From NCBI GenBank assembly GCA_013115145.1, contig JAAPAO010000003.1:1-64000 (forward strand): 64,000 nt of DNA. The letters are read 5' to 3'. A program made the translations under genes and the position numbers. Below are positions 50,645 to 62,730 of this stretch, one piece after another. Position 1 is the first letter of the stretch; each line of letters starts with the position of its first letter. This stretch comes from Perkinsus chesapeaki (taxonomy: Eukaryota; Perkinsozoa; Perkinsida; Perkinsidae). The notes under the pieces are model-generated. The model did no database searches, had not been told where the DNA came from, and saw nothing but the letters and a program-made list of their open reading frames with translations.

Positions 50645-52714
50645 TCACATCTCATCATGCACCCCCACCCCGCCGCCTTTCAAGACCCTCCTAACAGCTT
50701 CCACCACCATCTCAACATTAACTAGTAATCTTTTCCTTCCCATTGCTCTATCATCCTCCCCAGCACCATCCACCAGCACCCGTTCATACCTCAACCCCAA
50801 AGCTTCAGCCAAGTACATATAATGCCACGACAAGGGCGTCGCGAATCCAAGCTCGATGACAGCAGTTCCCTTCCGACAGAACAGTATGTTCGACAACCCA
50901 GCGCCGTGCACGCCCACTACTACTGCTGCCCGCGAAAACAGCTCCACCGCCTCTCTTGGCCGCTGCTCCGCTCCATCAAACTCCTTAATAGTAATACCTT
51001 CCACCCGTTGAAGAGCTGCAATGAGCTGTCTTTCATTCTTAAGTATCCTAGACTCGTCTCGAGATGCCTTCCTCACCAGCCACACAACAATAGTCTCCCC
51101 AGGCCGCTCCCCCACTCCCCTAGTCATCGCCTCCCTCAATCTCCGGAGCAGTGGATCAGGCGTGACACAATGCAGCGGTAGATCGTACTTGGCATCGATT
51201 CGAGCTGGCCAAGTATATGTGACCGCCTCCGACACTTTGGCCCGAACATGCCTCCCTCCCTCAGTAGGATAGTACACTTTCTCTGCATTACCAATGCCAA
51301 GCCCTTCCAGCAGTATGTCCGTAAAACCATCCACAAAGCCTGCCCACGGCAGCAGTATCTGACATCGGTTACATCTGCCCGCGAGATGCCCCCTCCCAGA
51401 CCTTAGGCTTCGCCGCAGCTCGAATCTCCTCCTGCAAAGCAACAATGCGTGGCAAGGATTCCAGGAGGAAATGATAAAACATAGTCGACCGGTAGCCCAC
51501 CGTGACGAACACCTGCGACATCCTCCCATCAATCAGGCGCTTTCTCCTTCCATCACCTTTCCTTCAAAAACTCTCGGACGTCCCTGTAAGGGCGGCGGAG
51601 GCGTCTCACGAGCGGGATCAGGATACGGAAGATTGTCCCCTAGATTCAGATACAGATGAGCCGATAACCTGGAGTCCCAGAGATGCCATAGGCGTAGCTA
51701 ACTCTTTAGTACACTGTAAAAACGCAATCTGATTTCTGCAACATGACCGCATCGCCTCCTATAAGCTCCACATTTGCGAGCTCCAACCTGCCCTCTGCCG
51801 CAATGTCTTCCAGACGCCCTAATAGGACCCAAGTCCAATAGATTATGCGATCCCACGTTTAAAGTGATGAAGAGACTTCCCCGGTACTACCTTCGGTCGT
51901 ACAGCCTAACACCGGGCTTGCCAACTCGATCGCCGCAGCCTGCGCCTTTCGGAAGGCCTCCACTGCCAGTGTCCAGGCGCCACTAGGGTCCACTTCAGAT
52001 CGCATCATATACATAGTACCTATCAACAACTACACATAACTCAGGCAGCTGGTCAGTTGGCTCACCGAGATCATGGAGATTCAGAGGATGGTTGGGCACA
52101 AGTTCCACTTGCCTCTTTGCCAGTTCTATGCTCTTTGATATATTACCTTGCCCTTTTCTATACACCCTATCGCGCTCCATGGACACCTACCGCCTCGCCA
52201 TCACCGGCAGCTCCTCCATTTTCCAACCCACCTTCCCTATCAAGGTCTTCCTTTGTCGTCCAGCAATCTGCTCTCTGAGCTCAGTCGCCCGTTCACTAGA
52301 GATGCTCCTTCCCTCGGAGGCATCAACCGCGCGAGAGGCTGCCTGCTCGCCACTACTAGAAAACTTTAAAAAGGACACTGTACCTCCCACGCCTTCAAGC
52401 TGTTGTCCATATAGTTTGCGTTGAGCTCCAAGTTCGCCATGGTCAAGTGGGCCTGGGGCTCGTCCGGCTCCAGCTCAATCGCTTCCGCATAGAGCCCTCG
52501 CACCTTTTTCAAGTGCCCTGAGGCCCCAGGTTCGATCCCTAGGCACGGCATACTCACTCATAGCTTTCTGGAAGTCTGACCGAGCCGCAGCCTTATCCGC
52601 TTTCTCCGCCAGTGACAGCATCCTTTCACAGAGCTGCTCGTACCGACTATCCTGCGCGACTGCTGCTGAGAGCGCGCAGAAAATGACCTCTAAAACATAG
52701 ACGATGAAACGCAT
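50645..52714 (-). CDS. signal peptide-TPR-GT61 family glycosyltransferase
   Basis: ATG 52714 gives a signal peptide or anchor (MRFIVYVLEVIFCALSAAVA), then RMLSLAEKADKAAARSDFQK. A GTGAGT..GCGAG intron joins to RLYAEAIELEPDEPQAHLTM and NLELNANYMDNSLKAWE, a TPR unit, with a second unit later (ELAKRQVELVPNHPLNLHDL). The C-terminal half is a GT61 (DUF563) domain: YRSTMFYHFLLESLPRIVAL, a 43-nt intron, PWAGFVDGFTDILLEGLGIG, then VVVGVHGAGLSNILFCRKGT and AVIELGFATPLSWHYMYLAE. These are the family's HFLLExLPR and GxHGAGLxN motifs. GT61 enzymes (EOGT, plant xylosyl- or arabinosyltransferases) add sugars in the ER or Golgi lumen, so the signal peptide fits. Donor and acceptor are not predictable here. 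Confidence 0.8.
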
Positions 52715-54021
52715 CAACGCTGCCAATTCACAGGTATTCGGGGGTAAGTTTTCGGACCACAGTGTGATGTGAGAAGTTGTATGGTTTCCGAGACCATTAA
52801 AATACAGAGAAAGTACAAGCGTGGGGTTCGAACCTGTGCACTTCCTGCACGCGAGAGGAAAGGCACGCCAGTACAAATTGTGCCAGTTCGAGGCTCCAAC
52901 TTGCGGTCTCCAAAAGACCCCAATCTACTTTCCTCTAAGTACTAATTGATACGAACTCCGTGTGTGTTGGCTAGCTGTTGCAATGGCTCACTCCAGCGAC
53001 ACAGATATCGGACTCGTCCATGAATGACACTTCTTCATCTTTCGGCACGTTCTCGAGTAGTTCTGAGGAGGAAAGCCAGAGACATTACGCTCACGCCGTG
53101 AATGCTCTCAGCCAGGAGCTACAATGCTCCATCCGCCAGGTTCGCTGATATGAGCCGATTCCTCCTCACAACCCTGCCAGTAGCTATGCACTGAAGCCTC
53201 GGCTACCAGATGATCCCATCTGTTCTGTCGAGCCTGCCTTCGTAGATGGCTAAGGGCGTCGGGTCGCAAGAAGTGTCCAGTTTGCCGATGCCGTGCCCAC
53301 TATCTTGATTATTCTCAAACTACGCATTGCTGGCGTCATGAATCATGACCATGAATCAAGTTGTTTAATGCCGGAGATCATGACTTATGATATCTGCCAT
53401 CAACAACTTGGATACCACTGAGGTGTACGCATGCACATTGTGCACGGTTGGTATTTAGGTGCTGCCTGTCACGCAGATGCGGAGCTAATCAAAGCACAAG
53501 CGATTATCGACTCGATAATATCGAGTCATGTAGTCTTTCTAACCCCCACCAATTTCCTTCTATAATGTCGTTGTTGAGTTTGGCAGTGTCGCATACTGGT
53601 TCTGTCCTCACATTTGTCTTGTGCTGCACCACTTGTGCGTGTCACGTTCATTGGGATCTCTTTTCCTGTGTGTGTGAGCTTATAGTCCAAGACCGAGAAT
53701 GGCTTACACTATCCATTCTGCGTGCAACTCCTTCCGGGAGGGTTTAATACCTATACTGTGAACCTATTCGTGTAGCACAATCACGGCATCATTACCTATA
53801 TCGTTTAGGCCAGCATCATGACGGCGGGTATAAATTCAGTATCATATAATCATATAGGCCTTTTGTATACAATTATATGATATAGATATATGATTATTAT
53901 CATAATTGGTATTGGTTATAGTGATTATATAATAACCATGTAGACCACCAATAGTATAACCCACGAAATATATACTATTGGCTGAACATATGTTATTCTA
54001 TACAATATATTATATAATATT
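52715..54021. other. intergenic region upstream of THI4 with a very AT-rich block
   Basis: About 1.3 kb between divergent genes. 53820-54020 is strongly AT-rich and rich in short inverted repeats (TATATGAT, ATCATATA, TATAATAT), lying directly before the THI4 start codon. A plus-strand frame at 53448-53747 has no motif. The block is a candidate promoter or a hairpin-forming element. I looked for the conserved core of a TPP riboswitch here and did not find it. Confidence 0.5.
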
Positions 54022-55194
<1,173 letters not shown>

Positions 55195-55347
55195 GCTTTC
55201 TTTATCTTTGTTTCCGGTCTTTACCGAATATTCCATTCTTTGTCAACAACATTTTATTTAACCCTCTTATGAATGAGTTTTTACATCACATTGACTTGCT
55301 TTATACAGTTATCGGGCAGCATCACCGAAGCTAATCACGAGCGCGGT

Positions 55348-56420
55348 CTAACGGGAGCCCAGACTTGCAACAACGCAACTCACCATCGTTCTAAGAAACG
55401 CAGTATACGTTGGATCGTCACCAAGGAACTCTGTCAGCTGAGATACTTCCGCTCGATCTCCTCCCAGTCGTCCTCTTCCGTCTGGTACGTAACGTGCGAA
55501 GTGTACGCTCGGAACCTGAGCGACCAACGAAATGCTCCCACAAAAAGGCTTCACCTACGCCTGTGCGATTCCACCCAACCCTTCCACTTCGCTGGCCGGA
55601 ACCTGCCGAATACAAATATACCGACCCTTCGTTAATTAAGGCTTACATAGCCGACCGTTGGTGCTTTCAGGACTGGCGACAAATCCACGCTGTCTTGCTC
55701 GGAAGGCATCGCCCCATCAGAGGCGCTCAGATTCATCGTTCGTCGGCCCAAGAGCAGCTCGGAGCTCAGCTTCACCGACGAGCCCTCTTCAGCTGCTGCC
55801 TGAATCACGCCGCGCTTACAGTACACTAAGCTGCCGTTGCTCACCTGGCTAGCATCCCCTCTTCTACTGGCCATAATATCTGCCCACCATTCGCTAAGGT
55901 CGACAGCATCAGCCACAGGGGCCCCGCTGTAGTTGGCGGCTTCCTCAACGTAATAGCACGCCACGGTGTCTTCATCTTCGCCGTCCTGGGAACTCGTGCT
56001 CACATCGGAACTGAGCAACATCCAAATAGCCGTTCGGCATTCGACAGCCACCTACAATCGCCGTTTGGTTGAGCGCCGTGAGGCCGATTTTTCCTCGAGA
56101 TCTACATCGAGCACGTTGGAGCTCGGCGCTGCGAGGGAACTCGGCACTGCAGAAACCTGGAAGGGAAGCAGTACGTTTTTCGTCTTCGGTAAACGTCGAT
56201 TATGCCTACCTTCCTAAACACTCGAGTTCGCTTCCGATGCGGTTCGCTGGCAACTCCGCTCTTCTCGTGTATGACTGAGGAGGCTATCATCAACAGGCGG
56301 CACCTGTCTCCTACCAAGGCCAGCTGGGAGGGAGTCTTCCGATGGTAACTCCAAGGAGCCGCCTCGGCAGCGTTTTCGGAATCGCAACACCAGGGGCTCT
56401 TCCATCACATCCGACGGCAT
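55348..56420 (-). CDS. uncharacterised multi-exon protein convergent with THI4
   Basis: ATG 56420 (MPSDVMEEPLVLRFRKRCRG) opens a Ser/Pro-rich region (LPSEDSLPAGLGRRQVPPVD). A long exon holds RTAIWMLLSSDVSTSSQDGE, ATNYSGAP-like and AVDLSEWWADIMASRRG, then LVYCKRGVIQAAAEEGSSV. A further exon reads IFVFGRFRPAKWKGWVESHR, and the last exon FARYVPDGRGRLGGDRAEVS and TEFLGDDPTYTAFLRTM ends SLGSR at 55348. I do not recognise the family; the acidic and Trp-containing blocks look conserved. Splice joins between the first exons were not fixed. The stop codon overlaps an alternative THI4 stop on the other strand. Confidence 0.42.
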
Positions 56421-56571
56421 TTAGTTCGCTACTTCGTGACCAGTGTTAGTGACGTTGTTCCCGACCACTCGGAGATAACACAATTCTCTCGGATTAAAGA
56501 AAAGACTACACTCCTACGATGGTGATAGCATTCATAAGGATATACAGAAAACAACCAAGCATAAATCAACA

Positions 56572-58759
56572 CTAGCATTCAGAGAACGAGTCCAACCTCT
56601 TAATTCGGGGGGGCTCGCGTAATGGCGGCGGCGGGGAGCTTCCGGATGATGCCGAGGCAAGCTGCATCAACTTTTCGATCTCGCGACGAGTGGAGTCGAC
56701 AACCGGTTCAAAGGCGGGATATCTCTTCTGTAGTATTCGGGCGTCCCAGCACCTCAGTGCCAACGACAGCAGCTCGAACTCGACCGGACGGAGCATCCAC
56801 GGACTTCGGCCATCCTCAGCCACTGGCCGGGCCCACTCTGAGACATAGCAGTCCAGGACCTGCACAGTGTCCCCGTCGATGAGGGTGTCGTCGCCGGCTC
56901 GGAGGGCCATATGGAGGGACATTGCTGCCCGACCAGTTGCTTCGAGATTCCACTCCTCGGCAACACAAGGCGACGCCTCTGCCTCCTCCGAGCTGTCTTC
57001 CTCATCCATGTCGAAGTCAAGCGGCTCGAAAATCTCCTCCACAGTGTACCCACAGCTCGGGTTACCAGGAGGCGGGGTTTTCTTTGAACCCGGTTCGTAA
57101 CAAGTGAAATAGAAGCCTCCAACATACTGGTGCCCACCGCCACCGTAGGCAGTACATATCTGAGAATCAACGTCCTACTAGCAAGGCCGACTTTGAAAAT
57201 CTTACCTCAGCCACATCGACGTCCTCCCGGTCCGTGCTCATAGAGACTCTATAGCGCCTCGTCGTATCATCGAAAAAGTAGATCAGTGCCAGGTCGGCCT
57301 TGGGCTCCATCTCCTCCTCTGGCACGTCCATGCCGTCATCCCTTTTAGCTCCCCGTCCCCTGTACTCCAGCATTTCCCCCATCACCCTTCCCTTCAGAGA
57401 TTGACTGGAGCAGTTCACCACCCTGGCCAACAGCTTAGGGAACAGCTTCAGCCGGCGCAGCCTCGATCGCCACACGTGTTGCCGGACGTCATAGTAGTAC
57501 TCGTCCACCTCTCCCGAGCTGCCAGCCTCAATACACTCGTTCAGGAACTCATCGCCTCGGTCGACGCAATCCGCGAAGGCTCTAAGGCACTGTTCATCGA
57601 TCTTACCCGGAGTAAAGATAGGCGGCTCGTAGTCGACTCGCTTGCATCTAAACCCTGTTTGGAAGTAGCTAGAGTTGTAGTACGTAAACCTTGCAATATC
57701 GCAGTCCTCGATGTACCGGAGCAGCAGTGGCACTCGAGCTCTGCGGCCCAGGAAGTAGTCCCAGGCCAAAGTGCAGGCGCTCTGCCGTTGATTAATTATG
57801 TACTCCACACCGGGGACAGGCGCTGTCATCCACTGTGTAGCCGTGGACTGATGGTGGTCCAGGATAATGCAGCGCTTGCACTTCCTCCCCAGCTCCTCAA
57901 GGACAGCTCTGTCGGTGTAAACGAAGTCCAGCAGAACCACGTTTTTCCCTTCGTAGTCGAACTCGATCTCGGTCTGGCTGTGCACCTCCCCAAAAAATTT
58001 CGGCAATTGGTCCTCCCTCACCGGCGTCGGAGTCTTGCGATCTTCTGTATCGTACCAGGACTTCTCAGAGGCCTGCTCCCTGGACGCTGACCGCCGATGC
58101 CTCCGATACCTCTCGTTGAGCAGCCCCTGATAGACCGCGTACGCCGCGCCCATGCCATCGTTGCAGGATGCGTGGAACACCACGACATCCACTTCCGAAG
58201 CGAAGATACGGCCTGAGCTCACACAACAGTTAGCATCGGAAGCAGGACAAGTATGCTGTCAGTAGGGCCTCCAAAAGGGCTTCGCTCTGTACATGGCTAA
58301 ACTTCTTCCGGGCCATGCACGGATCAATGTAGTCTCAAAAAGACCAGTGAGGAGAGAGATATTTCGACGTGACCCGCAACCGAGCCCAAGCTGCTCACCT
58401 TTGTCGCCGTAAGAATGCCAGGCCTTGGAGATCTTGCCTTCACTGGTGTCCATCACCGCATAAGTGCCAGGAGGGTCGTGGAAGAACTTTGCATTCTTCG
58501 AGACACCCGGCGGAGGCTTGTCATGATCGTAGAAAATTGTGCGCACTGTGGAGGATTCTTCCCCCCATTTTGGGCCGAGGTATATCTCCGAGGAATCGTC
58601 ATTCCATCCAGTAGAGGACCATCCGGCTGCTCCCGACCACTCCGCGGTCGTCTTAGTCTGTAGATCGCCAGAGCCTACAAAAACTGATGAGTCGTAATCA
58701 CTCTACTTGCAGAGGGCTCCGCTTCCGTAGCTACTCACTGCGAACCAATTCAACGACAT
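56572..58759 (-). CDS. DHH/DHHA1 family phosphoesterase with long C-terminal extension
   Basis: ATG 58759 (MSLNWFA) is joined by GTGAGT..CTACAG to TKTTAEWSGAAGWSSTGW and DHDKPPPGVSKNAKFFHDPP; a phase-1 intron (GTGAGC..CTCAG) then leads into the DHH domain. Motifs: VVVFHASCNDGMGAAYAVYQ (motif I, Asn-Asp as metal ligands), NVVLLDFVYTDRAVLEEL (motif II), CIILDHHQS (DHH, motif III), EDCDIARFTYYNSSYF. The DHHA1 part ends, after a 47-nt intron, with AYGGGGHQYVGGFYF, the GGGH substrate motif. The family cleaves phosphodiesters or pyrophosphates (RecJ, NrnA, c-di-AMP enzymes, PPX1). A 150-residue acidic C-terminal extension (FDMDEEDSSEEAEASP) is unusual. Substrate unknown. The GTG at 58222 is within an exon, not a start. 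Confidence 0.82.
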
Positions 58760-58876
58760 AAACTATTATTTGGATCCCTTGTATACCCGATCTACAACAT
58801 GACGCTCGACTCCACTTAACCCTTAAGCTACATACCGTCTTCCCAAGTACTAGACGACACACGAGAACGAGCTGCG

Positions 58877-59671
58877 CTAGCTGCTGCTTCTAATGGCGTA
58901 ATACTCCGTTGCACATATACCGCACCAGCTACTACCTTCGCGCTTATCTTCCCACCCTTTTCCATATCCACGACCATTCCCGCTGTTCTTCCAGCCACTA
59001 CGAGCCTGGCTTCTCCACTGATCCCTAGGCGGCTCTGCAGTTCCTTTATGTTTCTTACTCCACGAATTCGACCCTCCTCGCGGCAACGCCGGCTCTCCGC
59101 TACTAGATACCCCGCCCCCCGAGGCTTTACCCTTCCGTCGCTTGCTGCCCTGTGGCGACCTCTCCAGCGGCAAGCTCAGTCGCGGCCCGCCATGATCGGC
59201 TCTTGGCTCCAGAACCACCCTGGGCTTCTCCGCCATTTCCAACGAGCTTCCATCGCACTCCGCAGAATCGCAGGCAGTAGTACTCTCGAAACTGATCTCG
59301 TTTCGTCCAGAAGTGGACCCTTGAGGACTTTGCCACTTCCCATCTTTCCCCTCGTTAGCCCTCATATCAGCAGCTCGGCCGACGGCAGGAGTCAGAACCA
59401 CCTTGGCGTCCTTAGATCTGTTCCGGCGTCGACCCTTGGAGCTCCGCCTCCTCGACGACGGGCCGGCAGAGGCATTTCGTTCGCTCCAACTGGCACCCTG
59501 GCCTCCACTACGCTCCGTGCCCGTACTCCTCTGTCTAGAGGATGAGCCAGGCTGTTGCTTGCCATTATTCTGGTTTCCACCCGCGTTAGGCTTCCACCGC
59601 AGCCGAGGAGCCCATTCCCCCGTTGAGGCATCCGCGCCGGACCGGCTGCCACTATTAGCGGTGGATCTCAT
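58877..59671 (-). CDS. basic low-complexity protein, possible RNA-binding or nucleolar
   Basis: Single-exon frame, 264 residues from ATG 59671 (MRSTANSGSRSGADASTGEW). Composition is Ser/Gly/Arg/Lys/Asn with few hydrophobics: PRLRWKPNAGGNQNNGKQQP, SRRRSSKGRRRNRSKDAK, KGWEDKREGSSWCGIC. The middle holds acidic Ser patches (DSAECDGSSLEMAEK). Disordered throughout, with nuclear-localisation-like clusters and no folded domain. A plus-strand frame is open over 59048-59545, but it is Leu/Pro/Ser-rich with no structure, typical of an antisense shadow. Neighbour to the DHH gene (118 nt between its stop and the DHH start). Confidence 0.5.
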   Translation of the reverse strand: MRSTANSGSRSGADASTGEWAPRLRWKPNAGGNQNNGKQQPGSSSRQRSTGTERSGGQGASWSERNASAGPSSRRRSSKGRRRNRSKDAKVVLTPAVGRAADMRANEGKDGKWQSPQGSTSGRNEISFESTTACDSAECDGSSLEMAEKPRVVLEPRADHGGPRLSLPLERSPQGSKRRKGKASGGGVSSSGEPALPRGGSNSWSKKHKGTAEPPRDQWRSQARSGWKNSGNGRGYGKGWEDKREGSSWCGICATEYYAIRSSS

Positions 59672-59898
59672 GCTCGGGAAAAGGCTCAAACTGCACACTA
59701 AAAACGGAGATGCAAACTAAGCGACTTCCAATCAGAGAATCCCCAACGACTCCACAAATACATTCGACTATGCTGACAGGTAACGCAAGAGAAGGTATGG
59801 CTACAAGATACGTTGGTAAGACGGGACAGATGTCACTGCGTCGTCGATCGAAGCTCCGCTGCCTTGGTGAGGACTTCCTGAGAATGAGCCCTCCCAAT

Positions 59899-60195
59899 CT
59901 ACTCCCCAGCCCCTACTACCTCCACCAGTGCCTTATCCTCCGTACCCATATGGTCAACACTCTGAGTGAGACATCTCCTCAGAGTTCGCAACTGACCGAT
60001 GCAAATGCCTATACTACAGAGCTGCCTACCCGGGACTACCTCCTGCGGCCCCCAGGTGGCCCCTTCTCTCGTTCGCAGTGCCTCCACATCATCCCCGATA
60101 TCCTTTTCGGCGGTCGATGAGCAGCTGTCCAGCAATGCGTCCAGATACCAGTCCAGAAACTTCCTAGAGCTGCCGGTGCCTCCAGGTCGGCGCAA
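59899..60195 (-). CDS. possible exon of an unidentified gene
   Basis: An open frame with protein-like composition: RRPGGTGSSRKFLDWYLDAL and LDSCSSTAEKDIGDDVEALR, ending VGAGE. No in-frame ATG precedes it; an AG acceptor at about 60212 may start it. No family recognised. The upstream exon was not found, and 60300-60700 is AT-rich without a frame. Confidence 0.28.
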   Translation of the reverse strand: MRRPGGTGSSRKFLDWYLDALLDSCSSTAEKDIGDDVEALRTREGATWGPQEVVPGRQLCSIGICIGQLRTLRRCLTQSVDHMGTEDKALVEVVGAGE

Positions 60196-60709
60196 ATCCC
60201 CGAGCTCTGCGACCTAAGCAAGCGAACTGCCGCAATGCAGCTCCTATAAGAACGCTACTGATTGGCCGCTTTGCTTCACTCCCCAAAAAACCCGGCGTTG
60301 AAGGGACTTCACTATCCTACCGAGGGGAAGGTCCTGCCATTCATCCCCGGCTGAGGCAACATCCTCACCGCTCGGCTCGTACCTGCCTGGTATATACAAG
60401 GGGGCGCCATATCCAAATCAGGTCCGAAACGACCATGAATTTCGGCAACCTAGAGCATTCCTCCGCTGTTGCAGAGCTCTACACGAAGAATAAGAGCCCA
60501 CTATTTTATACGTTGTACTATGCCCCTTCGATTGGTACGTATAACATCACCAAGCAGCCTATGGAAATTTAGAAGGGCGAGCCCTCAACTTTCGGGTACC
60601 CTGAATGCAACTAAAATTGGTATAGCATCCCTCATTGGCTGAAGTAGAAATAGAGTAGTGGTAATTATCCAGGCCTGGAGACCACCCCAACTTTCCCCAA
60701 ATTATTATA

Positions 60710-61172
60710 CTACTTCTCCGCACTGCCAACCTGACCCAGCGCTCTCTCTTGAGCCCGTGTGGCCCGCACAAGGAGACTAAGCAGGTGCTCGGTGACTTGT
60801 GCGTGGCGGCGACAGAACTCCTCTTGCTCCTTGGCCGATAGGGACCCTTCAGCCTGATACCGTGAATCCTCAGCGAAGTACCGTAATGTTACCTTTTTTA
60901 GATTGGGGAGGCTGAATAGTTGACCAAGCGGCGCAGAGGACGAGTCAGGGAAGCGATGGCCGAACTCAGGCAGCTGGTCAGCTCCTAACAGCAATGTCCT
61001 TCAGCGGTGATACAGGAGACACCAATGCGATTTGCGTGCAGTAGGTCGTTAACATGTGACCGACATAGCACAAGTCGAATACCCATTTATTATTATTATG
61101 AATTGACACTCGTGACACTGAATAGCATATCCCTGTTGCGGCTACAATATGGAGAGGCCTTTTCATAAGCAT
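60710..61172 (-). CDS. uncharacterised small protein
   Basis: The last exon (about 60710-60994) reads DQLPEFGHRFPDSSSAPLGQ, LFSLPNLKKVTLRYFAEDSR, YQAEGSLSAKEQEEFCRRHA and TEHLLSLLVRATRAQERAL, stopping at 60710-60712. The composition and helix pattern look genuine. A first exon may begin at ATG 61172 (MLMKRPLHIVAAT), a mitochondrial-presequence-like start, but I could not join it in phase. PNLKKVTLRYF recalls thioredoxin-like mitochondrial ribosomal proteins only weakly. Confidence 0.33.
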
Positions 61173-61514
61173 TCCCTCCAACGACTCCGAAGCAGATGCC
61201 TGCCTATTACTGCAACAAGCACACAAAACTCAGTGTGAGGCAGGATAGAGTCCGCCTCATTCTGGTACCAATAGTGGTTTAATTAACCGAGTTCATGAAA
61301 CATTACTGCCAGCAATGTTATGCTCAACAGCGACTATCTGGCTATTCGCAATCCACGGATCAGAGTCGTGAGGGTTTCACAGTGAAGAGAATGCCACACA
61401 CTTTGGCCCAAACTTGTATTATGGACTTATCGAAAAACGAGGCGGGAGACATGAGCTTCACGATACAATATGGATTCAAATGAGGAGATCTGTTCTCAGC
61501 GAAAGCATCACAGC

Positions 61515-61816
61515 TCAGTGCATTCCTTTTGGGCTCAACATTTGATATCCGTTAGAGCCTCCCCCCTTATTACCAACACCGAGAGCCTTCAAAGTCTCTC
61601 CCAGCGCCAACCAGAGTGCCTCCACCTCCTCATCGGCCTCGGTAACCTCCGAAGAAGCCTCTGACATCTCCTCCTGAACACATCGCAGATTTCCTCTCCG
61701 CCGCTTGGTCCCCTGAGCACTACATCTGACGGCTCATCATCAGACTCTCTAATCTCCTTCAGGGAGGACGGCGTAGATTCCTCCATTTCGTAGTCTTCCG
61801 AAGCCTTTCGAGCCAT
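61515..61816 (-). CDS. small acidic protein, two exons
   Basis: ATG 61816 gives MARKASEDYEMEESTPSSLK and EIRESDDEPSD; a 51-nt GTAGTG..TTCAG intron (phase 0) joins to EEMSEASSEVTEADEEVEAL and WLALGETLKALGVGN, then the stop at 61515-61517. About 80 residues, strongly acidic, with a likely helix in the second half. No family recognised. The unspliced frame continues to 61589 with an Arg-rich end, which is less protein-like. Confidence 0.42.
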
Positions 61817-61912
61817 TATATGGACAGTAGCAAGCAGGGCTATAAAGGGACAGGGATGTCTCTCATCCGAGCTGGGAAATCGGCCCCGAACTTCCTTGAA
61901 CTATTTTATATG

Positions 61913-62236
61913 ATGACCTACCAACTACAGTCGGTTCACTTTTCCAATAGCCATGGTTGCCAAGGCTTCACTCTATACGCGAGACATTTCTCTTCTCATG
62001 AACTTGCCCAAACAATAAGATATATTACCATCCATAAAGAGAATAGTCCTGAACCTCTATTACTCGAGATAAGTCTTATGACCTATTAATTACAGTCGAG
62101 TGCCCTTCTGCAATAGCTACAATGCTTGCCAAGGCTTCACGCTTACGCAAGACATTTTATTATTCATCGACTTCTCAGAAAATAAGATACATTAGCATCC
62201 ATAAACTACATGAATCTATTACTAGCTATTATGACC
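61913..62236. repeat. diverged tandem duplication, unit about 165 bp, two copies
   Basis: Copy A (61913-62077) and copy B (62078-62236) share blocks in the same order and spacing: ATGACCTA..TTACAGTCG, CAATAGC.A..TGCCAAGGCTTCAC, CGC.AGACATTT, ATAAGATA.ATTA.CATCCATAAA and a CTATTACT..GA end. Neither copy has a convincing coding frame that keeps across the repeat. A fragment of a third start (ATGACCATATC) follows at about 62229. Could be the remains of a small repeat array or a duplicated regulatory element. Confidence 0.72.
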
Positions 62237-62370
62237 ATATCAAATCCTATCGGGACCCTGGGACCGTCTAAGGACCTTTAGTCCCTCGAGGTATGCGAAT
62301 ACCAACTCAACTAGTATATACGAAAATGCACAAGAAGTGAGATGCTATAAATAGAAACATAAGGACAAGG

Positions 62371-62730
62371 TCAAGGGAGGCACCAAACCACAATGGCTAG
62401 GAGGATGAGTAACTGACATCACGACAAGGCTCCGCCGGCATATGGAGGGACACCGTACCAGCACCACAACGACAACGTGTTTGAATATCCGCCAACACTT
62501 ATTCTTTTTCTTCTTAGGATGGCCCTGCTGGGTGTCGTCAGGATCAACCTGAGTAGAGGGCAATGGCCCAAAGCAACTGGTATCTCAGTACACTTTCCGG
62601 TGTATGAGGCTCTGGAGCCTCTATGTCCTCCACAGTGGGGCCTGGGTCTGGCTCTTGCTCTTTGCTCTGAAAAGGGTGCAAATATTCCCCCAGTGACATT
62701 GGAAGTTATCTTTACATGGAATGCTCCCAT
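62371..62730 (-). CDS. small tail-anchored membrane protein, about 66 residues
   Basis: ATG 62730 (MGAFH) with a GTAAAG..TTTCAG intron to SKEQEPDPGPTVEDIEAPEP and HTPES. A 44-nt GTACTG..ACTCAG intron leads to VDPDDTQQGHPKKKKNKCW and RIFKH, and a last intron (GTTGTC..TGTCAG) leads to the C-terminal hydrophobic helix LLILLAIVVWCLP and a stop at 62371-62373. An acidic-proline head, a lysine cluster and a terminal helix make a tail-anchored topology. The KKKxxxWRxF-helix end resembles the end of the syntaxin gene just upstream, but this protein has no SNARE motif. Could be a regulator or a remnant; all three joins keep phase. Confidence 0.42.

Noticed and set aside
52790-52890. tRNA gene suggested by GGGGTTCGAACC
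   Set aside because: Only two or three T-stem pairs form and no 5' acceptor partner exists. The stretch lies just upstream of the TPR-GT61 start codon.
55425-55560. TPP riboswitch downstream of THI4 (CTGAGATA and GAACCTGA present)
   Set aside because: The two short matches lack the conserved sequence and pairing between them, and they fall in the coding exon of the convergent gene.
57401-58090. 229-codon plus-strand gene
   Set aside because: Directly antisense to the DHH domain exon, which carries all family motifs.
59048-59545. 165-codon plus-strand gene
   Set aside because: It is antisense to the basic low-complexity frame and has Leu/Pro/Ser composition expected from reading a Ser/Arg/Gly-rich gene backwards; no motif.
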